Source of the DNA: Solanum dulcamara
Lineage: Eukaryota; Streptophyta; Magnoliopsida; Solanales; Solanaceae
NCBI RefSeq assembly: GCF_947179165.1
Contig: NC_077238.1
Location: 81,063,757-81,127,756, forward strand
DNA: 64,000 nucleotides
Direction: 5' to 3'
The notes under the pieces are model-generated. The model had not been told where the DNA came from, searched no databases, and was given only the letters and a program-made list of their open reading frames with translations. Both the position numbers and the translations under genes were made by a program. Below, piece after piece: positions 35,455-48,234 of the stretch; positions within the stretch are counted from its first letter, which is position 1, and each line of letters starts with the position of its first letter.

Positions 35455-36010
35455 AAAATGCTCCTAAACCCTTCTAAAGCACAGCCGAGGCTACAAGAGT
35501 TGTTCCCTAGGTCGTTATGGATGCAACTATGGAAGAATCCAAGAAAATTTGACTAGGAACCCCGGCACTTAAAAAATCCGTGGGCTAACACACATGAAAA
35601 ACTGGCAAAATTACCTAATTCTATTTCGTCGCCAACAAAATGATCCTAAACCCCTCTAAAGCACCATCTAGGCTACTGGAGTCATTCCCTAGGTCGTTAC
35701 GAACGCTACTATGGAAGAATTCATGAAAATTCAACTCGGACCCCCGGCACCTAAAAAATATGTGAGCTAACACACATGAAAAACTGGCAAAATCGCCTAA
35801 TTCCTATTGCGTCGCCTATAAAATGCTCCTAAATCCTTCTAAAGCGCTGCTGAGGCTACTATAGTTGTTTCCTAGGTCGTTACGGATACTACTATAGAAG
35901 AATCCAAGAAAATACGACCCCGACCCCTGGTACCTAAAAAATCCTGGGCTAATACACACGAAAAACTAGCAAAATTGCCTTCTTCCAATTGTGTCGCCAA
36001 TAAAATGCTC
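35455..36010. repeat. Satellite block duplicated 5.95 kb downstream (left copy)
   Basis: About three monomers are matched in order to 41,410-41,960. Shared private variants include the GATGCAACTATGG monomer, a shortened CCTAATTCTATTTCGTC, AAATATGTGAGCTAACACAC (35,757 and 41,707), GAAAATACGACC with CGACCCCTGG, and GCCTTCTTCCAATTG. Subtracting the 1,974-bp LTR fragment and the ~38 satellite bases lost there leaves about 4,014 bases, i.e. 22 monomers. Confidence 0.85.
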
Positions 36011-37429
36011 CTAAACCACTCTAAAGCGCCGCCGAGGTTACTGTATTCGTTTCCTAGGTTGTTACAGACACTACTATAGAAGAATTCAAGAAACTACGAC
36101 CCCGACCCCTGGCACCTAAAAAATCCTGGGCTAACACACACAAAAAACTAGCAAAATTGCCTTCTTCCTATTGCATCGCCAATAAAATGCTCCTAAACCC
36201 TTCTAAAGCGCAACTGGGGCTACAAGAGTCATTCCCTAGGTCATTATGGATGCAACTATGCAAGAATCCAAGAAACTTTGACTCGGAACCCCGGCACCTA
36301 AAAAATCCGTGGGCTAACATACATGAAAAACTGGCAAAATCGTCTAATTTTATTTCGTTGCCAATAAAATGCTTCTAAACCCCTCTAAAGTGCGGCCGGG
36401 GCTACTGGAGTCATTTACAGGTCATTACAAATGCTACTATGGAAGAATCTATGAAAATTCGACCCGGACCCCCGCCACCTAAAAAATCTGTGGGCTAACA
36501 AACATGAAAAACTTGCAAAATTGCTTAATTTCTATTGCATCGCCAATAAAATACTCCTAAACCCTTCTAAAGCGCCGTTGGGGCTACTAGAGTTATTCCC
36601 TAGGTTGTTACAGAGGCTACTATGGAAGAATCCAAGAACATTCGACCCTGTCACGACCCAACCCCGTGGGCCACGACTGGGGTCCGACCTGGACCCCCAT
36701 TTACGTAATTGTCGACTACAGTCAAATTGGACTATGTATAACATGATACTGCTCACAAAAACCTCAATGGGTTAAAATGTTTTCATGTTCATATAGCATC
36801 CTAGATATAGGAACCAAACACATAAACCCAGTGGGTGATAAAATATTCATACACGTGTGGCCTCTTTCATTTGCATTATGTCATGAAAGGGAAAGCCAGT
36901 CGATAAGGCTGCCACAACATAATAGCTTTTACAACATATCGCATAGACATAACCGAAATAAACTCCTAAACAACCCACACACATATGTCTACAGACCTCT
37001 AAGAATAGGAACGACAACATATGGTGGGACAGGGCCCCCGCCGTACCCCTGCATAAACAAATATATACATCGCAGGAGCAGTACTCAAAAGCTAGGCTCT
37101 GAAACAGTGAAGCACTTCCAACATAGCCGAGCGGAAATCCTAAGCTGGCAGATCTCCGAAATGAACATCTATACCTGCGGGCATGAAACACAGCCTCCCG
37201 AAGAAAGAGGGTCAGTATGATATATGTACTGAGTATATAAGCACAACATAACTGAGATAACAACTGAACCAGGGATGCAGGAAACCAAGTATAACATTTA
37301 ATAGGGTACTGTGCCTGCACCTCACAAAATAAAGTCATGTATACCACTATCACATACCGTATCTGGCCCGCTTGGGGACTCGGTGTTACAAACACATCAT
37401 CTATCATGCTAGGTATATATATGCCATTA

Positions 37430-37832
37430 ACGCTGTGGGATGTACAACCCGATCCCTGTATATAGAAAGTACATGCCGAGGAACAACGGCCCGATCCATG
37501 TATCATATAATAATGCCGAGGAACGATGGCCCGATCCATATATCGTATAACAATGCCGAGGTACAATGGCCCGATCCATATAATGCATAACAATGCCGAG
37601 GTATGATGGATTGATCCGTATAATGCATAATAATGTTGAGGTACAATGGCCCGATCCGTATAATGCATAATAATGCCGAGGTACGATAGCCCGATCTGTA
37701 TAATGCATAGTCTGTCGTGGAACGTACGACCCGATCCGTATAATGCATAATCTGTCGTGGAACGTACGACCCGATCCTTACATAGAAAAATGTGCTGAGG
37801 TATGTCTGGCCCAATCCATATATATATCATAA
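37430..37832. repeat. 40-bp minisatellite in the LTR fragment, about ten units
   Basis: The motif ATGCCGAGG ... GGCCCGATCC recurs at 37,473, 37,513, 37,553, 37,593, 37,633, 37,673, 37,713, 37,753 and 37,792, almost all exactly 40 bases apart. Degenerate units lie at both ends. Two inner units carry the variant TCTGTCGTGGAACGTACGAC. Since 40 is not a multiple of three, each strand reads three different peptide phrases in turn, which yields a long minus-strand open frame (36,847-37,884) without protein meaning. On the minus strand each unit contains GGATCGGGC and a TATGCATTAT AT-rich part. Confidence 0.93.
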
Positions 37833-37948
37833 TGCACATATGTGCACGCAAAACTATGTAACATATCAAATATCCCTCAACCATTATCGTAAAGTGTGCC
37901 TAAGAATCCCCAAGTTTAGGAGCTTACACATCCAATCACTATTTAGTC

Positions 37949-38525
37949 TATAGAAGGCTCGAGGGTCGTAGTTTAACTACTTTAAGGCCCTTAGCATTTA
38001 GGAGTGAACTCGAGTCACGAGTTATACTCGGAACTTACAACTGGACTACCTCTACACTCAAATCATATCTTATTTCATTTACATTAAGACGTCCCATAAG
38101 AAAGAAGAGATAGGCTCTACATATATTACCTTTTATCATATAGAAGCCTTAAACGACAATAACTCAACTATTACAGGAGTTCTACCATCACGAAGTGGAT
38201 AAGAATTATAAATTGTACTCGGAACTTCACGAATGGAGTTATTCCCATGTTTCATATGTATAAACCATTCATAAATTATATGTAATACATGCCAAAAGAA
38301 GGAGGAATAGCTTTACATACACTACTTTTCAGCATATAGAAGACTTAGAAGTCCATAACTCAACTATCGCAGGAGTTTTAATATCTAGAAGTGAATAAGA
38401 TTGATGAACCATACTCGGGGTTCTATGAATGGAATTATTCTCACATTACATACACAATTCACTTAAGACTAAGACATGCCAAAAGAAAAGAAGATAAGCT
38501 TTACATACTTATGCCGAAAATATGC
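37949..38525. repeat. Diverged 190-196-bp tandem triplet in the LTR fragment
   Basis: Three units start with TATAGAAG at 37,949, 38,139 and 38,335. Each then shows AACTCAACTAT or a related string, GGAGT, TACTCGG (38,025; 38,216; 38,412), a TTATTC-type stretch, and CATGCCAAAAGAA or CGTCCCATAAGAA followed by CTTTACATA or CTCTACATA. The period is 190 then 196 bases. The units differ at many positions, so this duplication is older than the 40-bp minisatellite expansion. Confidence 0.8.
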
Positions 38526-41409
38526 CAAAAGAAAGCTTCACATACCTTTTACGGATTAATATTTACCACGTTCGCCTCGTCATCCTCTGAACCTATTTAA
38601 CACGAAAGAAATGTGAATGTCAACACGAAAAACTGGCAAAATCGCCTAATTCCTATTGCGTCGCCAATAAAATGCTCCTAAACCCTTCTAAAGCGTCGAT
38701 GGAGCTACTGGAGTCGTTCTTTAGCTCGTTATGGACGCTACTATGGAAGAATCAAAGAAAATTTGACCTGGACCCCCGGCACCTAAAAAATCTGTGGGCT
38801 AACACACATGAAAAACTGGCAAAATCGCTTAATTCCTATTTCGTTGCCAATAAAATGCTCTTAAACCCCTCTAAAGCGCTGACGGGGCTACTGAAGTTGT
38901 TCCCCATGTCGTTACGAATGCTATTATAGAAGAATCCAAGAAAATTTGACTCGGACCCCCGGCACCTAAAAAATCTATGGGCTAACACACACGAAAAACT
39001 AGCAAAATCACCTAAATCCTAATGCGTCGCCAATAAAATAATCCTAAATCCTTCTAAAGCACCGCCGGAGCCACTAGAGTCATTTCCTAGGTCGTTACGA
39101 ATGCTACTATAGAAGAATCTAAGAAAATTTGACACAGATCCCCGGCATCTAAAAAATCTGTGGGCTAACATACACGAAAAACTGGCAAAATTGCCTAATT
39201 TCTATTGCGTCGCCAATAAAATGCTCTTTAATCCTTCCAAAGCGTTGCCGGGGCTACTGGAATCATTTCCTAGGTCATTACGGACGCTACTATGGAAGAA
39301 TCCAAGAAAATTTGACCCGCACCCCCAGCACCTAAAAAATCTGTGGGCTAACACACATGAAAAACTAGCAAAATTGTCTAATTCCTATTGCGTCTCCAAT
39401 AAAATGCTCCTAAACTCTTCTAAAGTGCCGCTGGGTCTACTGGAGTCATTCTCTAGGTCGTTGCAGATGCTACTATAGAAGAATCTAAGAAAATATGACT
39501 AGGAACCCCGACACCTAAAAAATCTGTGGGCTAACACAAATAAAAAAGTGAAAAAATCGCCTAATTCCTATTTCGTTGCCAATAAAATGCTCCTAAAACC
39601 CTCTAAAGCGCCACCGGGGCTACTAGAGTCGTTCCGCAAAACGTTATGAATGTTACTATGGAAGCATCCATGAAAATTCGACCCGGACCCCCGACACCTA
39701 AAAAATCTGTGGGCTAACACACACGAAAAACTGGCAAAATCGCCTAATTCCTATTGCGTCGCCAATATAATGCTCCTAAACCCTTCTAAAGCGTCGCTGG
39801 TCTACTAGATTCATTCCCTAGGTCGTTACGATTACTACTATTGAAGAATCCAAGAATATTCAACCCGTACCCCTAGCACCTCAAAAATATGTGGACTAAC
39901 ATACGAAAAACTGGCAAAATCGTCTAATTCCTATTGCGTCGCCAATACAATGCTCCTACACCCTTCTAAGGCGCCGCCGAAGCTACTGGAGTCGTTCCCT
40001 AGGTCGTTACATATTTTACTATGGAGAATCATAGAAAATTCGACCCGTACCCCCAACAGCTAAAAAATTGGTGGGTTAACACACACGAAAAACTGGCAAA
40101 ATCGCCTAATTCATATTGCATCACCAATAAAATGCTCCTAAACCCTTCAAAAGTGCCGCCAGGGCTACAAGAGTCATTCCCTAGGTCATTACAGACGCAA
40201 CTATGGAAGAATCCAAGAAAATTCGACTCGAAACCCCGCCACCTAAAAAATCTGTGGGCTAACACACATGAAAAACTATCAAAATTGCCTAATTCTATTT
40301 CGTTGCCTATAAAATGCTCCTAAACCCCTCTAAAGCGCCGCCGGGGCTACTTGAGTCATTCCTAGGTTGTTACGAACGCTACTATGGAAGAATACATGAA
40401 AATTCGACCGGGACCCCTGGCACCTAAAAAATCCGTGGGCTAACACACACGAAAAACTAGCAAAATTGCCTAATTCCTATTGCGTCGTCAATAAAATGCT
40501 TTTAAACCCTTCTAAAGTGACGCTGGGTCTACTGTAGTCATTCCTTAGGTCGTTACGAACGCTACTATGGAAGAATCAAAGAAAAATTTGACTCGAACCC
40601 TGGCACCTAAAAAATCTGTGGGCTAACACACACGAAAAACTGGTAAAATCACCTAATTACTATTGCGTCGCCAATAAAATGCTCCTAAGCCCTTCTTAAG
40701 CACCGCCAGAGCTGCTGGAGTCATTCCGTAGGTCGTTACAGACGCAACTATGGAATTATCTAAGAAAATTCAACCCGGACCCCCGACACCTAAAAAATCT
40801 GTGGGATAACACATACGAAAAACTAGCAAAATTGCCTAGTTCCTATTGCATCGCCAATAAAATGTTCCTAATCCCCTCTAAAGCGCTGTCGGGGCTACTG
40901 GAGTCATTCCCTAGGTCATTACAAACGCTACTATAGAAGAATCCAAGAAAATTCGACCCAGAACTCGGCACCTAAAAAATCCGTGGGCTAACACACACGA
41001 AAAACTGGCAAAATCGCCAAACTCCTATTTCATTGCCAATAAAATATTCTTGAACCCCTCTAAAGTGCAGCTGGGGCAACTGGAGTCGTTCCATAGGTCG
41101 TTACGGATGCTACTATGGAAGAATCTAAGAAAATTCGACCCGGACCCCCGGCACCTAAAAAATCTATGGGCTAACACACGAAAAACTGGCAAAATCGTAA
41201 AATTCCTATTTCGTCGCTAATAAAATTTTCCTACACCCTTCGAAAGCAACGCTGGGTCTACTGGAGTCGTTCTCTAGGTCGTTACGGATTCTACTATGTA
41301 AGAATCCAAAAAAATTCGACTCGGACTCCCGACACCTAAAAAATTAGTGGGTTAACACACACAAAAAACTGGCAAAATTGCCTAATTCCTATTGCATCGC
41401 TAATAAAAT

Positions 41410-41960
41410 ACTCCTAAACCCTTCTAAAGCGCAGCCGGGGCTACAAGAGTCGTTCCCTAGGTCGTTATGGATGCAACTATGGAAGAATCCAAGAAATTTT
41501 GACTCAGAACCCCGGCACTTAAAAAATCCGTGGGCTAACACACATGAAAAACTGGCAAAATTACCTAATTCTATTTTGTCGCCAATAAAATGATCCTAAA
41601 CCCCTCTAAAGCACCGCCTGGGCTACTGGAGTTATTTCCTAGGTCGTTACGAACGCTACTATGAAAGAATCCATGAAATTTCAACTCGGACCCCCGACAC
41701 CTAAAAAATATGTGAGCTAACACACATGAAAGACTGGCAAAATCGCCTAATTCCTATTGCGTCGCCAATAAAATGCTCCTAAACCCTTCTAAAGCACCGC
41801 CGAGGCTATTGTAGTCATTTCCTAGGTCGTTATGGACGCTACTATAGAAGAATTCAAGAAAATACGACCTCGACCCCTGGCACCTAAAAATATCTTGGGC
41901 TAACACACACGAAAAACTAGCAAAATTGCCTTCTTCCAATTGCGTCGCCAATAAAATGCT
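41410..41960. repeat. Satellite block duplicated 5.95 kb upstream (right copy)
   Basis: Partner of 35,455-36,010, with shared private variants in the same order. The LTR fragment at 36,649 lies between the two copies and has no second copy, so it arrived after the duplication or sits outside the duplicated block. Confidence 0.85.
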
Positions 41961-44900
41961 CCTAAACCACTCTAAAGTGTCGCCAGGGCTACTGGAGTCG
42001 TTCTCTCGGTTGTTACAGACGCTACTATGGAAGAATCCAAGAAAATTCGACCCATACCCCGGTACCTAAAAAATCCATGGGCTAACACACACGAAAAACT
42101 GGCAAAATCGCCTAACTCCTATTTCGTTGCTAATAAAATGATCCTAAACCCCTCTAAAGCACCGCCGGGCCTACTGGAGTCGTTCCCCAGTTCATTATGA
42201 ATGCTAATATTGAAGAATCCATGAAAATTCGACCTGGACCCCTGGCACCTAAAAAATCTAAAGGCTAACACACACGAACAACTGGTCAAATCGGCTAATT
42301 CCTGTTGCGTCGCCAATAAAATGCTCCTAAACCCTTCTAAAGTGCAAGCCGGGCTACTGGAGTCGTTCCCCAGGTCGTTACGAATGCTACTATAGAAGAA
42401 TCTAAGACAATTCGACCTAGACCCCCGGCACCAAAAAAATCTATGGGCTAACACACACGAAAAACTATCAAAATCGCTTAATTCTTATTGCGTCGCCAAT
42501 AATATGCTCCTAAACCCTTCTAAAGCGCCGTCGGGGCTCCTAGAGTCGTTCTCTAGGTCATTACGGATGCTACTATGGATGAATCCATGAAAATTCAACC
42601 CGGACCCCCGACACCTAAAAAATCTGTGGGCTAACACACACAAAAAATTGGCAAAATCACCTAATTCCTATTTTGCTACCAATAAAATGCTTCTAAACCC
42701 CTCTAAAGCACCGCCGGGGCTACTGGAGTCGTTCCCCAGGTTGTTACAAATGATACTATTGAAGAATCCAAGAAAAGTCGACCCAGACCCCCGACACCTA
42801 AAAAATCAGTGGGCTAACACACACGAAAAACTAGTAAAATTGCCTAATTCCTACTGCATCGCCAATAAAATGCTCTTTAATCCTTCTAAAGCGCTTCCGG
42901 TGCTACTGGAATCATTTACTAGGTCATTACAGACGCTACTATGGAAGAATCCAAGAAAATTCAACCCGGACCCCCGGCACCTAAAAATCTGTGGGCTAAC
43001 ACACATGAAAACCTGGCAACATTGCCTAATTCCAATTGTGTTGCCAATAAAATGCTCTTAAACCCATGTAAAGCACCACCGGATCTACTGGAGTCATTCC
43101 CTAGGTCGCTAGGGACGCTACTATTGAAAACTCCAAGGAAATTGGACCCGAACCCTGGCACCTAAAAAATCTGTTGGCAAACACACACGAAAAATTGACA
43201 AAATCGCCTAATTCCAAATTCGTTGCCAATAAAATACTCCTAAACCCCTCTAAAGCACAACCGGGATACTGGAGTAGTTACCCAGGTCGTTATGAACGCT
43301 AATATAGAATAATCCAAGAAAATTGGACCCGGATCCCCAGCACCTAGAAAATTTGTGGGCTAACATAGACGAAAAACTGGCAAAATTACCTAATTTCTAT
43401 TACGTCGCCAATAAAATGCTCATAAACCCCTTTAATGTGCCTTCGGGGCTACTGGATTTGTTCCCTAGGTCGTTACGAATGCTACTATATAACAATCCAA
43501 AAAAAATCGAAATGGACGCCCGACACCTAAAAAATCTATGGGCTAACACACACGATAAACTGGCAAAATTGCCTAATTCTATTGCGTCGACAATAAAATA
43601 CTACTAAACTCTTCTAAAGTACCGCCGGGGCTACTGGAGTCATTCTCTATGTCGTTACGGACACTACTATGGAAGAATCAAAGAAAATTCGACCCGAACC
43701 CTCGGCACCTAAAAAATCTGTGGGCTAACACACACGAAAAACTAGCAAAATCGCCTAATTCCTACTGCGTCGCCAATAAAATGCTCCTAAACCCTTCTAA
43801 AGCGCCGTTGGGGATACTAGAGTCATTCCTTAGGTCATTACAGACTCTACTATGGAAGAATCAAAGAAAATTCGACCCGGACCCTCGGCACCTAAAAAAT
43901 CAATTGGCTAACACACACGAAAAATTGGCAAAATAACCTAATTCCTATTTTGTTACTAATAAAATATTTCTAAACTCCTTTAAAGCACTGCCGGGGCTAC
44001 TGGAGTTGTTCCCCAGGTTGTTACGAATGCTATTATGGAAGAATCCAAGAGGATTCGACCCGGATCCCCGGCAGCTAAAAAATCTGTGGGCTAACACACA
44101 CGAAAAACTAGCAAAATTGCCTAATTCCTATTGCATTGCCAATAAAATGCTCCTAAATCCTCACAAAGCACTGTCGGGGCTACTGGAGTCATTTCCTAGG
44201 TCATTACGAATGCTACTATGAAAGAAATCCAAGAATATTCAACCCAGACCCCCAGAACCTAAAAAATCTGTGGGCTAACACACACGAAAAATTGGCAAAA
44301 TTGCCTAATGACTTTTGCGTCGCCAATAAAATACTCCTAAACCCTTCTAAAGCACTGTCGGGGCTAGTGGAGTCGTCCTGTAGGTCGTTACGGACACTAC
44401 TATGGAAGAATCCAATAAAATTCAACCCGGACCCCCGGCACTTAAAAAATCTGTGGGTTAACACAAACGAAAAACTGACAAAATTTCATAATTCCTATTG
44501 CATCAGCAATAAAATGCTTCTAAACCCCCCTAAATCACCGCTGGGGATATTGGAGTCCTTCCCTAGGTCGTTACGAACGCTACTATGGAATAATCCAAGA
44601 AAATTCAATATGAACCTCCGGCACCTAAAAGATCCGTGGGCTAATACACACGAAAAACTGGTAAAATTACCTAATTCATATTGCGTCGCCAATAAAATAC
44701 TCCTAAACCCTTCAAAAGCGCCGTCGGGTCTACTGGAGTGGTTCCCTAGGTCGTTACGGATGCTATTATGGAAGAATCCAAGAAAATTAGACCCAAACCC
44801 CCGGTACCTAAAAAATCTGTGGGCTAACACATACAAAAAACTGACAAAAATCGCCTAATTCTTATTTCATTGCCAATAAAATGCTCTTAAACCCCTGTAA

Positions 44901-45054
44901 AGAGCCTCCACGGCTACTAAGTCCTTCTCTAGGTCTTTACGGATGCTACTATGAAAAAATCCAAGAAACTTCAACCCGGACCCTCGTTACCTAAAAAATC
45001 TGTGGGCTAACACACACGAAAAACTAGCAAAATAGACTAATTCCTATTGCATCA

Positions 45055-45090
45055 TAAATAAAATGCTCCTAAAAAATCTGTGCGCTAACA
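45055..45090. repeat. Satellite monomer with ~110-bp deletion at CCTAAA microhomology
   Basis: AATAAAATGCTCCTAAAAAA runs straight into TCTGTGCGCTAACAC. The deletion joins the CCTAAA of GCTCCTAAACCCC to the CCTAAA of GGCACCTAAAAAATC, leaving one copy of the shared hexamer. Confidence 0.85.
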
Positions 45091-48000
45091 CACACGAAAA
45101 ACTAGAAAAATAGCCTAATTCCTATTTTGTTACCAATACAATACAACAGAACCCCTGTAAAGCGCTGCCGGGGCTACTGGAGTCATTCCCTAGGTCATTA
45201 CGGATGCTACTATGGTAGAATCCAAGAAAATTCGACCCAAACCCCGACACCTAAAAAATCCGTAGGCTAACACACAAAATAACTGGCAAAATTGCCTAAT
45301 TCCTATTGCGTCGCCAATAAAATGCTCCTAAACCCCTCTAAAGCGCTGCCGGGGCTACTGGAATCGTTCCCTAGGTCGTGAAGGACGTTTCTATGGAAGA
45401 ATCCAAGAAAATTCGATCCGAATACCCGTCACCTAAAAAATTCGTGGGCTAACACACACGACAAACTGGAAAAATCACCTAATTCGTATTGCATCGCCAA
45501 TAAAATGCTTCTAAACCCCTCTAAAGCACTGCCGGGGCAACTGGAGTCGTTCCCTAAGTCATTACAGACGCTACTATGAAAGAATCCAAGAAAATTCGAC
45601 CCGGACCTCCAGCACTTAAAAATTCCATGGGATAACACACATGAAAAATTGGCAAAATTGCCTAATTACTATTGCATCGCCAATAAAATAATTCTAAACC
45701 CTTTTAAAGCACCGTCAGGGCTACTGGAGTCGTTCCCTAGGTCATTATGGACATTACTATAAAATAATCAAAGAAAATTCGACCTGGACCCCCGGTACCT
45801 AAAAATTCTGTGGGCTAACACACATGAAAAACTGATAAAATTGTCTAATTCTTGTTGCATTGCAAATAAAATGCTCCTAAACCCCTCTAAAGAACCTCCG
45901 GGGCTACTGGAGTCATTCCCTAGGTCGTTACAGACTCTACTATGGAAGAATCCAAGAAAATTCAACCTGGACGCCCGACACCTAAAAATCCGTGGGCTGA
46001 CACACACGAAAAATTGGCAAAATGGCTTAATTCTGTCGCGTCCCCAATAAAATTCTTCTAAACCCCTCTAAAACATTGCTGGGGCTACTGGAGTCATTGC
46101 CTAAGTCATTACGGACATTACTAAGGAAGAATTTAAGAAAATTCGGCCCGAACACCCGGCACCTAAAAATTCTGTGGGCTAACACATACGAAAAACTGGC
46201 AAAATCGCCTAATTCTTATTGCGTCGCTAATAAAATGCTCCTAAACACTTCTAAAGAGACGTCGGGGATACAAGAGTCGTTCCCTATGTCGTTACAGATG
46301 CTACTATGGAAGAATCCAAGAAAATTCGACCAGGACCCCCGACACCTTAAAAATCTGTGGGCAAACACACACGAAAAACTGGCAAAATCTCCTTATTCCA
46401 ATTTTGTTGCCAATAAAATGCTACTAAACCCCTCTAATGCGCCGCCGGGTTACTGGAGTTGTTCCCTAAGTCGTTACGAATGCTACTATGGAAGAATCCA
46501 AGAACATTCAACCCAGACCCCCGGCACCTAAAAAATCTAAGGGCTAACACCACGAAAAACTGGCAAAATTGCCTAATTCCTATTGCGTCGCCAATAAAAT
46601 ACTCCTAAACCCTTCTAAAGCGCTGTCGGGGCTACTGGAGTCGTTCCCTAGGTCGTTACGGATGCTACTATAGAAGAATCTAAGAAAATTTGACACAGAT
46701 CCCCGGCACCTAAAAAATTGGTGGGTTAACACACAGGAAAAACTGGCAAAATCGCCTTATTCCTATTTCGTTGCCAATAAAATGCTCCTAAACCCCTCTA
46801 AAGCGCAGTCGGGGCTACTGAAGTTGTTCCCCATGTCGTTACGAATGCTACTATTGAAGAATCAATGAAATTTTGATCCGGCCCCCTAGTACCTAAATAA
46901 TCTGTGGGCTAACACACACAAAAAACTGGCAAAATCGCCTAATTCCTATTGCATCGCCAATAAAATACTCCTAAACCCTATTAAAGCACCGCCGAGGATA
47001 CTGGAGTTGTTACTTAGGTCGTTACGGATGCTACTATAGAAGAATCCAAGAAAATTAGATACAGATCCACGAAATCTAAAAAATCTGTGTGCTAACATAA
47101 ACGAAAAACTGGCAAAATCGCCTAATTCCTATTTCATTGCCAATAAAATATTCCTAAACTTCTCTAAAGCACCGTTGGGGCTACTGGAGTCGTTCCCTCG
47201 GTTGTTACGGATTCTACTATGGAAGAATGCAAAAAAATTTAACCCGAACCACCGACACCTAAAATTTCAATGGGCTAACACACTCGAAACACTGGCAAAA
47301 TCACCTAATTTCTATTGCATCGCCAATAAAATGCTCCTAAACCCTTCTAAAGCGCTGCTGGAGCTACTGGAGTCATTCCCTAGGTCGTTACGGACGCTAC
47401 TATGGAATAATCTAAGAAAATTCAATCCAGACCTCCGGCACCTAAAAACTTTGTGGGCTAACACACTCGAAAAACAGGCAAAATTACCTAATTTCTATTG
47501 CGTCGCAAATAAAATGCTCATAAACCCCTCTAAATTGTCGTTGGGGCTACTGGTATCATTTCCTAGGTCGTTACAGATGCTACTATAGAAGAATCGAATA
47601 AAATTCTACCCCAACCCCCGACACCTAAAAAATTTATGGGCTAACGCACACGAAAAACTGGAAAATTGCCTAACTCCTATTGCGTCGCCAATAAAATACT
47701 CCTAAACCCCTCAAAAGCACTGTCGGGCTACTAGAGTCGTTACCTAGGTTGTTACGGATGCTATTATTGAAGAATCCAATAAAATTCGACCCAGACCCCT
47801 GGCACCTAAAAAATTTGTGGGCTAACACACACGAAAAACTAACAAAATCGCCTAATTCCTATTTAATTGCCAATAAAATACTCCTAAACCACTGTAAAGC
47901 GCCTGCAGGGATACTAAAGTCGTTCTCCAGGTCTTTACGTATGTACTATGGAATAATCCAAGAACATTTGACCCTTACCCTCATTACCTAAAAAATCTAT

Positions 48001-48234
48001 GGGCTAACACACACGAAAAACTAGCAAAATAGCCTAATTCCTATTGCGTCCCCAATAAAATGCTCCTAAACCCTTCTAAAGTGCCACCGGGGATACTGGA
48101 GTCGTTCCCTAGGTCGTTATGAATGCTAATATGGAAGAATACAAGAAAATTCGACCCGGATCCTTGGCATCTAAAAAATCTATGGGCTAACACACACGAA
48201 AAACTAGCAAAATAGCCTAATTCCTATTTTATCA

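Larger units (their letters stand above)
23186..36648. repeat. 183-bp satellite array, segment 3
   Basis: About 74 monomers in the same orientation. Many blocks keep long in-phase similarity. Subfamily B monomers (TTTCGTTGCC type) are interspersed with subfamily A (TTGCGTCGCC type). Between 32.7 and 36.4 kb a further variant recurs, with GGGCTACAAGAGTC, GATGCAACTATGG and GACTCGGAACCCC, usually followed by a monomer with the shortened CCTAATTCTATTTCG. The segment ends in the TTCGACCC part of a monomer, where the LTR fragment begins. Confidence 0.97.
36649..38622 (-). mobile_element. LTR-derived fragment of an LTR retrotransposon, minus strand
   Basis: A 1,974-bp non-satellite block. Its left edge on the + strand is TGTCACGACCCAACCCC, which on the minus strand reads as an LTR 3' end of the type GGGTCGTGACA common in plant gypsy elements. 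It should therefore be read from right to left. No primer-binding site follows the edge; satellite begins at once, so this is a solo LTR or the last part of a 3' LTR. The right edge lies at GAATGTCA before AACACGAAAAACTGG; the minus strand there starts TGACATTC, which may or may not be the true LTR start. The five bases outside each edge (GACCC and ACACG) do not match, and ~38 bases of the monomer are missing between the flanks. It holds a 40-bp minisatellite and a ~190-bp tandem. No coding sequence is supported. Confidence 0.75.

Noticed and set aside
37372..37590. Small plus-strand open frame in the LTR fragment
   Set aside because: It overlaps the minisatellite and has no recognisable domain or regulatory context.
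36847..37884. 345-codon minus-strand open frame
   Set aside because: It runs through the 40-bp minisatellite of the LTR fragment, so its residues are a repeat translated in three phases. It resembles no protein family I know.
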